The notes beneath the pieces are model-generated. The model searched no databases. It was not told the origin of the DNA and saw only the letters and a program-made list of their open reading frames with translations. Below, one piece after another: positions 47,265 to 56,855 of a DNA stretch of 64,000 bases. The DNA is taken from NCBI RefSeq assembly GCF_003967555.1, contig NZ_BIFS01000001.1, forward strand, positions 3,100,001 through 3,164,000, read 5' to 3'. Source of the DNA: Dictyobacter kobayashii. GTDB taxonomy: Bacteria > Chloroflexota > Ktedonobacteria > Ktedonobacterales > Ktedonobacteraceae. Position numbers and translations under genes: made by a program. Every line of letters begins with the position of its first letter. Position 1 is the stretch's first letter.

Positions 47265-47323
47265 TTTTCTTGTGTGGTGCAAAAAAGTGCGCCCAGCGCA
47301 CTTTTTTGCACCACACAAGAAAA
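47265..47323. repeat. 59-bp palindrome sharing its arm core with 9094-9146
   Basis: Perfect 28-bp arms (47265-47292 and 47296-47323), 3-nt centre. The core CTTGTGTGGTGCAAAAA is identical to that of the palindrome at 9094-9146, so the two belong to one family. Confidence 0.85.
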
Positions 47324-47385
47324 AAGCTCGGGCGCGCCAGCGCACATCCGCGCAAGAGCGGCACGCTAATGGGAGTAAGACATAT

Positions 47386-47441
47386 TAGAAAAGGGAGGCC
47401 AGCAGTGCATGATCGGCATGCCTGCTGGCCTCCCTTTTCTA
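47386..47441. terminator. Hairpin with 20-bp arms
   Basis: Perfect arms 47386-47405 and 47422-47441 with a 16-nt loop. It likely ends the suf operon transcript or insulates the next gene. Confidence 0.65.
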
Positions 47442-47575
47442 TAGATTTATATAGTATTTACTGCTGTGTTTGTGACAGGTGCATCCTACCATTCTCAGCC
47501 GCTATTGACAGTTACAGAAGAGAACCATACAATTTCTGTGACGTATCGATTTTCTCGCCATTGAAAGGATGCTAA

Positions 47576-48174
47576 ATGCAAGGTCGCTCTCATCTCTTAG
47601 TTGGCCTCGCCGCTGGCGTTGTCATAGATAGTTTGTTTCATTTGAGCGGTCCACCGCTCGTCGGGGCACATTATGTATCCCTGAATCTCTTAATAGATAA
47701 AGGTGTCTATTATTTTGCGGTTGGACTGGGGGCGCTATTGCCGGATATTGATAATGCGCGTAGTACCTTAGGACAAAAGCTGGGTGTGATTAGCAAAGGT
47801 ATCCAGCGGCTGGCGGGACATCGAACATTTTTTCATAGCTTATTGGGCCTGGCTTTTGGGTCATTGCTTGCCATAGGTCTGGAGCGAGTGGTAAGCTACT
47901 TGCTGGAACTACGAGGGTTTCAATTCCCCGCTCAATTTGTTTCCAGCTCGCACGTTTTTTTCTTTGGCGTCTTGTTTGGTTGCATCTTCCATATCGCAGC
48001 CGATGGGCTGACGTTGGGGGAGTACCGCTGCTCTGGCCCCTCAAACAACGTTTTGGTTTTCCACCCAATCCTCACTGGCGCTTCCGCACAGGGAGCTGGC
48101 CCGAGTTTGTGATTGTCTGGGTGATTATGATTCTGGTCGCTGTAGGTGTTTATAATTCAGTTATAACGATCTAA
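47576..48174 (+). CDS. YdjM-like membrane-bound metal-dependent hydrolase, one apparent frameshift
   Basis: About 200 residues once repaired. The first frame has the family pattern QGRSHLLVGLAAGVVID, LGALLPDIDNARSTLG and the GHRTFFHSLLGLAFG metal-site block, then FHIAADGLTLG. It then runs out of frame. The second frame (to 48174) supplies GVPLLWPLKQRFGFPPNPHWRFRTGSWPEF and a final TM helix. One added G in the GGGGG run 48016-48020 joins them as LTLGGVPLLWP. These putative hydrolases are inner-membrane proteins of unknown substrate. Confidence 0.8.
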
Positions 48175-48207
48175 TGCTGCATGCAGCGTATGTATTTCGA
48201 GAGTAAC

Positions 48208-49983
48208 ATGAAAAAACGGTTAAGTTTTGGTTCATACTTTTCACTATTGGCACAAAAACGTATTGCCTGGTTGCTGCTGGGACTGATCGTTGTCGCCTAC
48301 GTAATTATATTGGGCGATCAATCTGTCTTGCGCTACAATGTTTTTAAGGCTACGGCTTTCGACCTGGGAAATATGGACCAGGCAACCTGGAATACGCTGC
48401 ATGGCCATTTTGTAGAATTTACCAATCATTCTGATAACTGGTATGGGGCACCGATCCGCCTGGCCCAGCACGTGGAGCCAATCTTCCTCTTGCTGGCAGG
48501 CTTATATGCCTTTGGCTCTGATCCTCGTATTCTGTTAATTTTTCAGACGCTAATGCTGGCGGCCGGCGCAATTCCGGTATTTTTGTTGGCGCGTAAGTCA
48601 TTGCCAACCCTCCCCTTGCTGGCACCTGTGATGGTGCTGGGTTATCTACTGGCCCCGGCCGTCCTGGGTGAAAATCTCTTTGATTTCCATCCCTTGACCC
48701 TGGTTACCCCGCTTTTACTCTATGCTGTTCTGGCGCTGACGTATCGCAAGCATGTCTGGTTTGTGATTCTCTGTATTCTGGTGGCCGCCTGTAAAGAAGA
48801 GATGGGTTCGGTCGTCGCCTTGCTGGCACTGGTGGCGATCTGGAAGTACCGGATACCCCGCCTGGGAAGCATCGTCTTTGTGGGGGGAATCGTCTGGACC
48901 TTGCTGGCATTCCTGGTGATCAAGCCACATTTTAATGTGGGGGCACAGCAGGATAACTACTGGTATCGCTATGAGGCATTGGGACCAACCCCGGTGGCGG
49001 CCATCTTCAATATTCTGGGCCACCCCTGGATTATCTTTGGCGTACTGGTTACCCTGGATCGGCTCTATTACCTGGCTAGTTTGCTTCGTAGCACCGGTTT
49101 TATTGCACTGCTCGCGCCTGAATGGTTGATCCCGACTCTCCCCTCGCTGGCCATTAACCTGCTAACCTCCGAATCCTTTCAGCACAATGGTGTCTATCAC
49201 TATCATGCAGCCATCATTCCATTTGTGATCATTGCGGCCATCCATGGGACGCGGCGCCTCTACCTCTACTGGTATGGCCTGCGCGATGAGAAGGAGGAGC
49301 AACAGCTCTACCGCGAAGATACCGCCCTGGGTAGGACGATCTATGCTGATGGCAAACCTCTGCCTGGTAGTGTTGCCTTGTTGAACTGGTTGCGCAGTAG
49401 CGCCCTGAGCATCTGGCACTGGTTGATCAGGGGCTGGCGTTTCCTGGTGGCTCGTCTCCATCTCTCTTCATTAACGGCTGGCTGGCAAAGCCGCAAAAAA
49501 CTACTGCGCCTGCGCATGAAAGATCTGGCCGCCTGGATGCCCGCTACATGGCTACAGGGAGTATTGTCCATCTGGTTGGTGTGTATGATCGTATTAAATA
49601 TTGTAGTGATCTGGCCGCTCTTAAATAGCTTTCTGGCCGACCATCGTCCAGGGCCACGTGAGCAGCATATTCAGCAACTACTAGACATGATTCCACCTGA
49701 CGCTGTCGTCTCGGCCGGGGGTAATATCAATCCCCACCTGACAGAAAGACGTTATGTGACGGTTTTTCCAGAATTGACCGTAGCCACCATGACGCCGGGG
49801 CAGTATAAGATGGTAGATTACGTCATTGTAGATTTGGATAATGCTTCTCCCGAGAATAAAAGCTATTCGGATAATTTCCTGGATGTATTAAATCAGATAC
49901 AGCGCAAGGGAGAATTCAGACCCATTGCACAGGCCGACGGAGTTATACTGCTGGTAAGAGAGAAAAATATAGCACAGCGGTAA
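48208..49983 (+). CDS. DUF2079 polytopic membrane protein
   Basis: 591 residues from ATG 48208 (GAGAG upstream; ATG 48181 is an alternative start). It shows the DUF2079 start region FDLGNMDQATWNTLHGHFVEFTNHSDN and many TM helices, with NLFDFHPLTLVTPLLLYAVL and ACKEEMGSVVALLALV. Members resemble GT-C glycosyltransferases and may transfer lipid-linked sugars, but no function is established. The C-terminal part after about residue 475 is a soluble domain typical of the family (DAVVSAGGNINPHLTERRYV). Confidence 0.85.
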   Translation: MKKRLSFGSYFSLLAQKRIAWLLLGLIVVAYVIILGDQSVLRYNVFKATAFDLGNMDQATWNTLHGHFVEFTNHSDNWYGAPIRLAQHVEPIFLLLAGLYAFGSDPRILLIFQTLMLAAGAIPVFLLARKSLPTLPLLAPVMVLGYLLAPAVLGENLFDFHPLTLVTPLLLYAVLALTYRKHVWFVILCILVAACKEEMGSVVALLALVAIWKYRIPRLGSIVFVGGIVWTLLAFLVIKPHFNVGAQQDNYWYRYEALGPTPVAAIFNILGHPWIIFGVLVTLDRLYYLASLLRSTGFIALLAPEWLIPTLPSLAINLLTSESFQHNGVYHYHAAIIPFVIIAAIHGTRRLYLYWYGLRDEKEEQQLYREDTALGRTIYADGKPLPGSVALLNWLRSSALSIWHWLIRGWRFLVARLHLSSLTAGWQSRKKLLRLRMKDLAAWMPATWLQGVLSIWLVCMIVLNIVVIWPLLNSFLADHRPGPREQHIQQLLDMIPPDAVVSAGGNINPHLTERRYVTVFPELTVATMTPGQYKMVDYVIVDLDNASPENKSYSDNFLDVLNQIQRKGEFRPIAQADGVILLVREKNIAQR

Positions 49984-50089
49984 AAAAGAATGTTATAATT
50001 CTGACAAGATCGGCATACTATTAATCGCGTGTGCTGTTTTCTTAACGTGTTTGAGCGAGCTTGACTTATACATATGAGAGGATTGCAGG

Positions 50090-50584
50090 ATGCCCAATAA
50101 TCCTTATCCGGACGAACCCACGCGAGCCCAACCGACGGATGTGCTACCTCAGCGCGAGCGTATGGCGGATCTACCGCCAAGGTCCGCGCCACCACCTATG
50201 CCTGCGCCGCCCCCACGCGAGCTTGCAGAGGTCGAGAACGCCGAGACACGCCAGGAAGAGGCGCGTACGGTTCGCTATGCGATTGGTAAATTAAACGACT
50301 TCCTTCAGTGGTTCCTTGTTGTACTCGAGGTAACACTGTTTATACGGTTCTTCCTGAAGTTGATCGGTGCCTTACAAATCAATTTATTCGTGGGGTTTTT
50401 ATACTCGTTAACAGACATTGTGTTGTTTCCTTTCTCCAATATCGTCAATTCTTTGAAGGTACGCGGTGGCCAGGAATTTGAATGGTCAACATTGATCGCG
50501 ATGCTCATTTATTGGTTGATTTTCTGGGCCGTACGGCGTTTCCTGAGTATCCTTATCTCCAGTCCTGAGGAGCCAACCAGCTAG
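50090..50584 (+). CDS. YggT-family membrane protein
   Basis: 164 residues. A Pro/Arg-rich cytoplasmic N-terminus of about 65 residues is followed by two TM helices (LVVLEVTLFIRFFLKLI and STLIAMLIYWLIFWAV) with the YSLTDIVLFPFSNIV element typical of YggT/Ycf19. Family members are linked to cell division and membrane or osmotic functions, without a firm mechanism. The N-terminal extension is longer than usual. AGAGGA lies upstream of the ATG. Confidence 0.8.
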   Translation: MPNNPYPDEPTRAQPTDVLPQRERMADLPPRSAPPPMPAPPPRELAEVENAETRQEEARTVRYAIGKLNDFLQWFLVVLEVTLFIRFFLKLIGALQINLFVGFLYSLTDIVLFPFSNIVNSLKVRGGQEFEWSTLIAMLIYWLIFWAVRRFLSILISSPEEPTS

Positions 50585-50624
50585 ATAACGGCACTTATCT
50601 GTCTTTTTTTTGAGCGATGAATAC

Positions 50625-50670
50625 TGCCTGGAGCGTAGCATTCTCATGCTGCGAGGTCCGGGCATTTTTT
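50625..50670 (+). terminator. Rho-independent terminator of the yggT-like gene
   Basis: A GC-rich stem (GCCTGG...CCGGGC outer, GTAGCAT/ATGCTGC inner) is followed by six Ts at about 50665-50670, the classic layout. Confidence 0.75.
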
Positions 50671-50869
50671 ATTGCATTTATTTTTATGGATTCAACTGTA
50701 TTGGTGGCACCCCCCTTTTCTCCTATTTATAAACAGAAGTATTATTCCCCGTCACACGATTGGTAACAGATTGTTAGTAGACGCTCGTTTAGCTTTCAGG
50801 CGGCTCGCAGCCCTTCATATCCTCCCTCGCGCCATCTCTTTTTAAGCTTTTTTTGGCCTCTACAGGTTT

Positions 50870-50898
50870 TTGACAGCAATCATAATGGTAGTGTTAGT
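50870..50898 (+). promoter_or_regulatory. Candidate promoter of the amidase gene
   Basis: Perfect -35 TTGACA (50870-50875), 17-bp spacer, weak -10 GTTAGT (50893-50898). Confidence 0.4.
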
Positions 50899-50951
50899 AG
50901 TTGTTCGTTCTCCAATAGTGGGCCTGTAGTTGTAGAGAAAGAACCTCCTTT

Positions 50952-52795
50952 ATGCGCATACCAGATCTTCTCAGACGATATCGCCTTTTACTTGTGCTTG
51001 TGCTTGTTGCTCTGCTGATTGCCACCAGCGTTTTTAGAGGGACCTGGAGTAGCTATACTCCCAAAGCCCATGCCGCCAACGACCTCAATCAGATCTTTGC
51101 GCAGGCCGCCCATGAATTTGATGTGCCGCTACCATTGCTAAAAGCCTTGTGCTATATGGAGGGGCGCTTAAGCAATCATAGCGGGACGCCAAGTATTGAT
51201 GGAGGATATGGATGCATGCACTTGATGGCGAATGGCCAGAGCTCCAGCCTGGCAGTAGCTGCCCGGGACCTGGGGGTCAGTCCGGCCGCGCTTAAAATGG
51301 ATATCGCCACCAATATAAGAGGTGGAGCAGCGGTACTGCGCGATTATAAGCGCCAGCTAGCCGCCGGCCAGAGCACATCGACTGCCCTGGATGCCTGGTA
51401 TGAGGTGTTGAGTACCTATAGTGGAGCCTCTTCAGTCTCAGTAGGTCATATGTATGCTGACGCGGTTTATAAGCTTATCAACCAGGGTTTTAGCGCCAGG
51501 TCAGAAAAAGGGGAGCTCGTAACCTTAAGCGCGCAGCGCGTCTCTCCACATATATCGGTCCAGCCCTCCCTGGCCAAAGGACACAAACAAACTATCGGGG
51601 CGCTGAGCCTGGTGTCCAGAGTACATTCTGCCAGTCCGGCTCTGCCCAAAGGTTGCTCACGCGATGGCAATACCGACTATCCAGGAGCGGTCGATTGTAT
51701 CCTGGATTCCAATAAATTTGATTGCAATAGTGTGCCAGATAATGCTCCCTGCACTTATGAGAGCGCTGATCGCCCGGCCGAGTATCCAGTAGATTTTGTG
51801 GGCATTCATGATATTGAGGGTAGTGCCATGGATGCCATCAACTATTTTCACAATGTGCATGGTTCGGTCAGCACTAATTATGTGGTGGATACCGATGGGA
51901 CAGTCTATCAGATTGTGCATGATAGCGATATTGCCTATCACCTGGGGAACTACTGGTATAATCAACGTGCCATTGGTGTGGAGCATGCTGGCTATGCCGC
52001 CACCGGCTATCAATGGTATAACGCCACCCAGTACCTCGCCTCCGCTAAGCTGGTGGCCTACCTGCTCAAGAAATACAATATTCCATTTGATAGGGCCCAT
52101 ATTATTGGACACGGTGATGTGCCTTCGCCCTCGGTTGCGCTCATGCCTAATCATGTTGATCCCGGCCCATACTGGTTATGGGGCTATTATTTCAACCTGA
52201 TTAATGCCCAGGGCATTCCCTCTGCGCACAATACCGCCTTCAGTCCTAATATCATTACCGTCAGCCTTCCGTTTGATCGTATTCCTGCTGGTCAGCAAGG
52301 GCATGAGACAACTGACAACTATAATTTTCTCTCGCTCTATAATGGGCCTAGCACCAGTTCTGGATTAGTGCCCCATGCGGATAGCAGTATCACCGATGAG
52401 ACCAGCAATATTGAGCCGGGAATCAGCTATGCCTATACCAACGTTACTCGTGACCAGGCAGGTACTGGAGCCACCATGTACCAGATCTGGTATGGTCTGG
52501 AAACGCACCTCAAAGACAAGAAGCCGAGTCGTTTATCCAGTGCGCGCCAGGTCTGGTTAGCGGTATCCTCAGCTTCAGCTAGTCGTGGCATGGGGATGCT
52601 GGTCTCGCTGGGCGCCAATGCCAAAGTGTATGGCGAGCCGGAGCAAAAAGACACTTACCAGATTGGCGATGCCCCGATGGTTCCATCTTTGTCTCCGCTT
52701 TTGGTATGCAGGACGATAATAATAATTACTGGTATGAAATTAATTTTAATCATCGCCAGGCGTGGGTACCAGAAACATCTGTCAGTCTGATATGA
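50952..52795 (+). CDS. Secreted N-acetylmuramoyl-L-alanine amidase, apparent frameshift near 3' end
   Basis: About 614 residues. A signal peptide (to about 42) precedes a lysozyme-like N-terminal domain (about 45-180, candidate Glu70 in LCYMEGRLS), a linker, then an Amidase_2 domain at about 278-412 with zinc ligands H286 (GIHDIEG), H401 and D403 (NHVDPGPYW) plus the HIIGHGD motif. The C-terminus is beta-rich, SH3b-like. As sequenced, the frame leaves the domain after QIGDAP; adding one C to CCCC 52672-52675 gives DGSIFVSAFGMQDDNNNYWYEI and a natural end at 52795 (FNHRQAWVPETS). It likely remodels or degrades peptidoglycan. Confidence 0.82.
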
Positions 52796-52981
52796 GTTAG
52801 TCGGCAGGTCTCAACGTAGCTTTCAGGTTCCAACAGTAAAACGCCAGAAATGGATCGCTATAGTATTATTTGAGCGGCCTTGCTGACCTCCTATTTGTCG
52901 TCAACAGGACCTGTTCCCAGGGCCACAGGGTTATACTCAGCCATTAAAAGTCGAAGCAACCTACCACACCTGCTGGCAATG

Positions 52982-52990
52982 TGATATACT
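52982..52990 (+). promoter_or_regulatory. Extended -10 promoter element of prs
   Basis: TGATATACT (TGn plus TATACT) ends about 10 bp before the AGGAGG of prs, implying a very short leader. The same nine bases precede the VWA gene at 61063. Confidence 0.45.
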
Positions 52991-53012
52991 TTTTCCTACC
53001 AGGAGGTGCATA

Positions 53013-53951
53013 TTGGACGACTTGAGTATCTTCAGCGGGAACGCAAACCGTCCGCTGGCAGCAGCCATATGTCGACATCTGCGTATTCCTCTGGGCGATG
53101 CAGATGTGTTTCAATTTAGTAACGAGAATATTTTTGTCAAAATTAACGAAAACGTCCGTGGCCGGGATGTTTTTGTAATTCAGCCCTTTAGTTCACCCGT
53201 CAACCGCTCAATCATGGAATTATTGATCATGCTTGATGCATTAAAGCGGGCATCGGCGGCACGAATTACCGCAGTGATTCCTTACTATGCGTATGGACGT
53301 ACAGACAAAAAAGATCAGCCCAGGGTGCCAATTACAGCACGTTTGATTGCTGATTGTATTACCGTTGCAGGCGCCGATAGAGTACTGACCATGGATATGC
53401 ATGCGGGACAGATCCAGGGTTTTTTTAATATCCCGGTTGATGAACTGACGGCCCAGATTACCCAGGCGCGTTATTTTGCCGATAAAGATCTCCAAAATTT
53501 CACGGTAGTATCGGCGGACGAAGGGTTTGCTAAAAAGGCCCGCAAACTGGCTGATCGCCTGGATGCACCTCTGGCCATCGTGGAGAAGCGGCGCTTAGGA
53601 AATAACGGCATCACCGAGGCGATGGGTATCATTGGAAACGTCGAAGGTCGCAATGTGTTGATTGTAGATGATGAAATTGACACCGCTGGCTCGCTCACCC
53701 AGGCGGTACGTGTTGTGCACGAGAATGGCGCACTGGATATCTATTGTTGTGCAACCCATGGCATTTTCTCTGGATCGGCTCTTGAACGACTCAGTAAAGC
53801 ACCTATTAAAGAGATCGTGATCACCGATTCCATTCCATCTCCTGAGCAGGGTCTTTTGCCCAATCTGACAGTACTCTCTGTAGCTGAACTGATCGCCGGG
53901 ACCATCAGCCGTATTCACGATGGTCGTTCGGTCTCTGAATTGTTCTGGTAG
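53013..53951 (+). CDS. prs: Ribose-phosphate pyrophosphokinase
   Basis: Makes PRPP from ribose-5-phosphate and ATP for nucleotide, His and Trp synthesis. 312 residues. YYAYGRTDKKDQPRVPITARL (flexible loop and ATP site), DRVLTMDMHAGQIQGFF and the PRPP loop VLIVDDEIDTAGSL are all present, as is the C-terminal TDSIPSPEQ. Translation starts at TTG 53013, with AGGAGG 6 nt upstream and no better start. A single gene with its own terminator. Confidence 0.95.
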   Translation: MDDLSIFSGNANRPLAAAICRHLRIPLGDADVFQFSNENIFVKINENVRGRDVFVIQPFSSPVNRSIMELLIMLDALKRASAARITAVIPYYAYGRTDKKDQPRVPITARLIADCITVAGADRVLTMDMHAGQIQGFFNIPVDELTAQITQARYFADKDLQNFTVVSADEGFAKKARKLADRLDAPLAIVEKRRLGNNGITEAMGIIGNVEGRNVLIVDDEIDTAGSLTQAVRVVHENGALDIYCCATHGIFSGSALERLSKAPIKEIVITDSIPSPEQGLLPNLTVLSVAELIAGTISRIHDGRSVSELFW

Positions 53952-54016
53952 TGTTGAGATAGATGTGTGTTTCGATAGGGAGACGCTCCTTTTCCTCCTG
54001 ATCAGATTGTCTTAGT

Positions 54017-54052
54017 GGCCGGTTCATGCTGCCCGTGAAAGCTGAGCCGGTC
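54017..54052 (+). terminator. Hairpin downstream of prs
   Basis: GGCCGGTTCA and TGAGCCGGTC arms pair (with G-U) around a 16-nt loop, 65 bp after the prs stop codon. Confidence 0.5.
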
Positions 54053-54101
54053 GTCTTAATGTAGTGAATAAGAAGCACCCACCAGGGGTCGCTGTACATT
54101 G

Positions 54102-54110
54102 TGTTATAAT
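54102..54110 (+). promoter_or_regulatory. Extended -10 element upstream of der
   Basis: TGTTATAAT is a TGn extended -10 with a perfect TATAAT (54105-54110), 80 bp before the der start. No clear -35 was seen, which extended -10 promoters can lack. Confidence 0.45.
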
Positions 54111-54189
54111 ACCCACGCTAATCGTCCGCGAAGGGCGAATATGCGCAGTTAGGGATTGTTCTGCACCAGGAAAGGGTGGAGGGGCATTT

Positions 54190-55617
54190 ATGAAGCCGCT
54201 TGTTGCTATTGTCGGCCGACCAAACGTCGGCAAATCCACATTTTTTAATCGTATGATTGGCGAGCGCCTCGCCATTGTTGAAGATATGCCGGGCACCACC
54301 CGTGATCGCCTCTATGGGGACACCGACTGGAACGGACGCGATTTTACTTTGATTGATACCGGTGGTCTGGAGTTAGGCACCGGGATACCTGTGGGCCAGG
54401 TTGGCTTGCATGGTCAATCGGGTGATCTGATGGACCATGTGATGTCGCAGGCGCAGTTGGCCATGGAAGAGGCCGATGTGATCGTGTTTATGGTTGATGC
54501 ACGCTCAGGCATCACTGCCGCGGACGAAGACGTGGCCCAACAACTGCGCCAGGCCAAAAAGCCTGTGATCGTGGCTGCTAATAAGGCGGATAACAAAGAT
54601 CGTCGGATGGATGCGGTAGAGTTTTACAGCCTGGGTCTGGGCGAGCCTATCGTCATCTCTTCTATCCAGGGCATTGGTACCGGTGATTTGCTGGACCGCA
54701 TTGTGGAAGAGCTACCTCCACTTGAAGAGATGGAAGAAGAGGAAGAGGAAGATGTCATCCGTATCTCGATCGTCGGACGCCCGAATGTGGGCAAATCTTC
54801 CCTGCTGAACGCCATTACAGGTTCGAAGCGTTCGATTGTTAGTGATGTGCCTGGCACTACCCGTGATGCGATTGACACGGCCCTTGAGTTTGAGGGCCAT
54901 AAAATTCGCCTGGTAGATACCGCTGGTATTCGCCGCCGTGGCCGTATCGGCGTCGGCGTAGAAAAATATAGCGTGCTCCGCTCAGAGCGTGCCCTTGAGC
55001 GCAGTGATGTCGCTATTCTGATGCTGGATGCAACCGAAGGCCTGGCAGCCCAGGATACCCATATCGCAGGCGCGATCCATGAGAATGCCAAAGGTGTAAT
55101 TGTGGTCGTCAACAAATGGGATCTGGCCCAGGAGCAGCGCAAGGCTGAGCGGGAAGGCGTGTTCGCTCATCCCAATGATGAGATCCAGAGCGCGGAAGAG
55201 TATCGCGATATCCTGGCTGAGGGACTAAAATTTATTCCCTATGCGCCCATTCTGTTTGCTTCGGCCAAGACCGGCTATCATGTCAAATCGATTCTCGAAG
55301 CAGCCGTTAAAATCGCCGAGATGCGCTACCTGCGCGTACCCACTGCTCGCCTCAACGAGCTTGTCCAGGAAGCCACGCGCCGCCATAATCCGACCGTCCT
55401 CAAGCATAAGCCCTTAAAGATCTATTATGCTACCCAGGCGCGCGTCAACCCACCGACCTTTGTCTTTTTTGTCAACGACACCGAGGCGGTTCACTTCTCT
55501 TATGAGCGCTACCTGGAGAATCGCTTGCGCGAAGCCTTTAGTTTTAGAGGGACCGCTATTCGCATACAGTTCCGCCCGCGTTCTAATAAAGATCGCGACG
55601 AGAGACGCGAAAAATAG
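54190..55617 (+). CDS. der: Ribosome-assembly GTPase Der (EngA)
   Basis: 475 residues, with two tandem GTPase domains and a C-terminal KH-like domain as in Der, which helps mature the 50S subunit. Domain 1 has GRPNVGKSTFFNR, DTGGLE and NKADNKD. Domain 2 has GRPNVGKSSLLNA, DTAGIRRRGRIG and NKWDLAQ. The C-terminus (HKPLKIYYATQARVNPPTFV) matches the KH-like part. ATG 54190 is preceded by GGTGGAGGGG. The acidic linker between the GTPase domains (EEMEEEEEED) is long. Confidence 0.95.
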   Translation: MKPLVAIVGRPNVGKSTFFNRMIGERLAIVEDMPGTTRDRLYGDTDWNGRDFTLIDTGGLELGTGIPVGQVGLHGQSGDLMDHVMSQAQLAMEEADVIVFMVDARSGITAADEDVAQQLRQAKKPVIVAANKADNKDRRMDAVEFYSLGLGEPIVISSIQGIGTGDLLDRIVEELPPLEEMEEEEEEDVIRISIVGRPNVGKSSLLNAITGSKRSIVSDVPGTTRDAIDTALEFEGHKIRLVDTAGIRRRGRIGVGVEKYSVLRSERALERSDVAILMLDATEGLAAQDTHIAGAIHENAKGVIVVVNKWDLAQEQRKAEREGVFAHPNDEIQSAEEYRDILAEGLKFIPYAPILFASAKTGYHVKSILEAAVKIAEMRYLRVPTARLNELVQEATRRHNPTVLKHKPLKIYYATQARVNPPTFVFFVNDTEAVHFSYERYLENRLREAFSFRGTAIRIQFRPRSNKDRDERREK

Positions 55618-55653
55618 CGCTTTTTCGCTTCCTGCCATAAATGGAAAGCTAGG

Positions 55654-55711
55654 AAAGGCTGTGCTTCTCCTTCGGGCGTCTGCCGACATCCAGAGGAGAA
55701 GCACAGCCTTT
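55654..55711 (+). terminator. Hairpin terminator of der
   Basis: Perfect 17-bp arms (55654-55670 and 55695-55711) around a 24-nt loop, 37 bp after the der stop. Confidence 0.65.
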
Positions 55712-55860
55712 AACATGAAAAAACTCTGCCTTGCAGGTAGAGTTGCAGCCACTCCTACAACCGACGGGCTTTTTGCTGCGTATAAGTGATGTATACTATC
55801 GAGCATACATCAATCATATTCTGCAATACTTATAGATTTATGTTATTCGGCATGCTGCAA

Positions 55861-55889
55861 TTGTCACGAATACTACTATATGCTATAGT
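55861..55889 (+). promoter_or_regulatory. Promoter of the phospho-signalling cluster
   Basis: TTGTCA (55861-55866), 17-bp spacer, TATAGT (55884-55889), 49 bp upstream of the first PP2C gene. Confidence 0.6.
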
Positions 55890-55938
55890 GGACATGTAAC
55901 GGACAGAGGAGTCTCCTGCTTGGGTGAGGTAATTTACT

Positions 55939-56823
55939 ATGCATTTAAAACTTACTGCTGCTGATAAAACTGATGTTGGGAAGCAACGGGATCAGAATGA
56001 AGATTATGCTTATAAACGTGTAGAATCTTCGGAAGATGGTGATCGCGGTTTATTCATTGTGGCTGACGGCATGGGAGGCTATAAGGCAGGAGAGGTGGCG
56101 AGCAAGTTAGCCGTGGAGACAATAAGTAAAGCGTTAGACTTTTTCTTCAAGCCTGTCCACGACCAGCCTACCATCAAACTAGAAAAATCAGCTCTAGACC
56201 CAAATAAAACTGTTAAATTAAATTCTACCCCTGCAAATTCAACCGCAAGTCAAAAAACCCAGAAATTGCCTGAAACGCAGGCCGTTTCTTTAATTGGGGA
56301 TCAACTGGAAGCAGCCATACAACAAGCCAATAAAGCAATTGTGGGCTATGGTGAGAAAAAATCATCGGCCCGCGGCCTGGGCAGTACCGTCACGGCCGCA
56401 CTTATTCAAAATAATCAGGCGTATATTGCCAACGTTGGCGACAGTCGTACGTATCTGTTACGAGGGAACAATTTAACTCCTGTCACCAGGGACCACTCGC
56501 TGGTTGCTCGGCTGGTTGAGTCGAAGCAAATCGAGCCAGAAGATGTCTACACACACCCGCAAAGGAACCTGATCTATCGTTCATTAGGTGCAGGACACAA
56601 GCACGTAGAAGTAGATATTTTCCACGAAGTGTTACAGCCTGGAGACAAGTTACTATTATGTTCTGATGGATTGTGGGAAATGATACGGCACCAGGATCTG
56701 CTCAACGCGCTCGGAGAGCAGAACAGTCCGCAAGTTATTTGCGACACCTTGATCGACCTGGCAAATGCCAACGGTGGAGAAGACAACATCTCAGCGATTG
56801 TTGTGCACATAAATGCCCACTGA
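55939..56823 (+). CDS. PP2C-family Ser/Thr phosphatase
   Basis: 294 residues forming a complete PP2C (PPM) catalytic domain with metal-binding motifs KQRDQNEDYAY, FIVADGMGGYKAGEVAS (D43), GLGSTVTAALI, YIANVGDSRTYLL and LLLCSDGLWEMI, and the final Asp in NGGEDNISAIVV. A Lys/Thr/Gln-rich insertion of about 55 residues splits the domain after the second motif. No TM helix. It probably reverses phosphorylation by the kinase encoded 32 bp downstream. Confidence 0.92.
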   Translation: MHLKLTAADKTDVGKQRDQNEDYAYKRVESSEDGDRGLFIVADGMGGYKAGEVASKLAVETISKALDFFFKPVHDQPTIKLEKSALDPNKTVKLNSTPANSTASQKTQKLPETQAVSLIGDQLEAAIQQANKAIVGYGEKKSSARGLGSTVTAALIQNNQAYIANVGDSRTYLLRGNNLTPVTRDHSLVARLVESKQIEPEDVYTHPQRNLIYRSLGAGHKHVEVDIFHEVLQPGDKLLLCSDGLWEMIRHQDLLNALGEQNSPQVICDTLIDLANANGGEDNISAIVVHINAH

Positions 56824-56855
56824 GCATGCTGAGCGCACTTGGAGAATAAGTTTGT

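Larger units (their letters stand above)
47176..47575. other. Intergenic region rich in palindromes
   Basis: 400 bp between the suf operon and the YdjM-like gene. It holds a 9-bp-arm hairpin (about 47241-47261), the 59-bp palindrome at 47265 and a 20-bp-arm hairpin at 47386. No ORF or RNA gene was recognised. Confidence 0.5.
50585..50951. other. Intergenic region with terminator and promoter
   Basis: 366 bp holding the yggT terminator hairpin (50625-50670) and a candidate promoter for the amidase (50870-50898). Nothing else was recognised. Confidence 0.5.
55618..55938. other. Intergenic region with terminator and promoter
   Basis: 321 bp containing the der terminator hairpin and a promoter for the signalling cluster. 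Nothing else was recognised. Confidence 0.5.

Noticed and set aside
7214..52795. Programmed frameshifting as a genome-wide feature explaining the broken genes
   Set aside because: The breaks share no common slippery heptamer, hit unrelated genes, and one (IS66) is absent in an otherwise identical copy. Homopolymer error explains them all.
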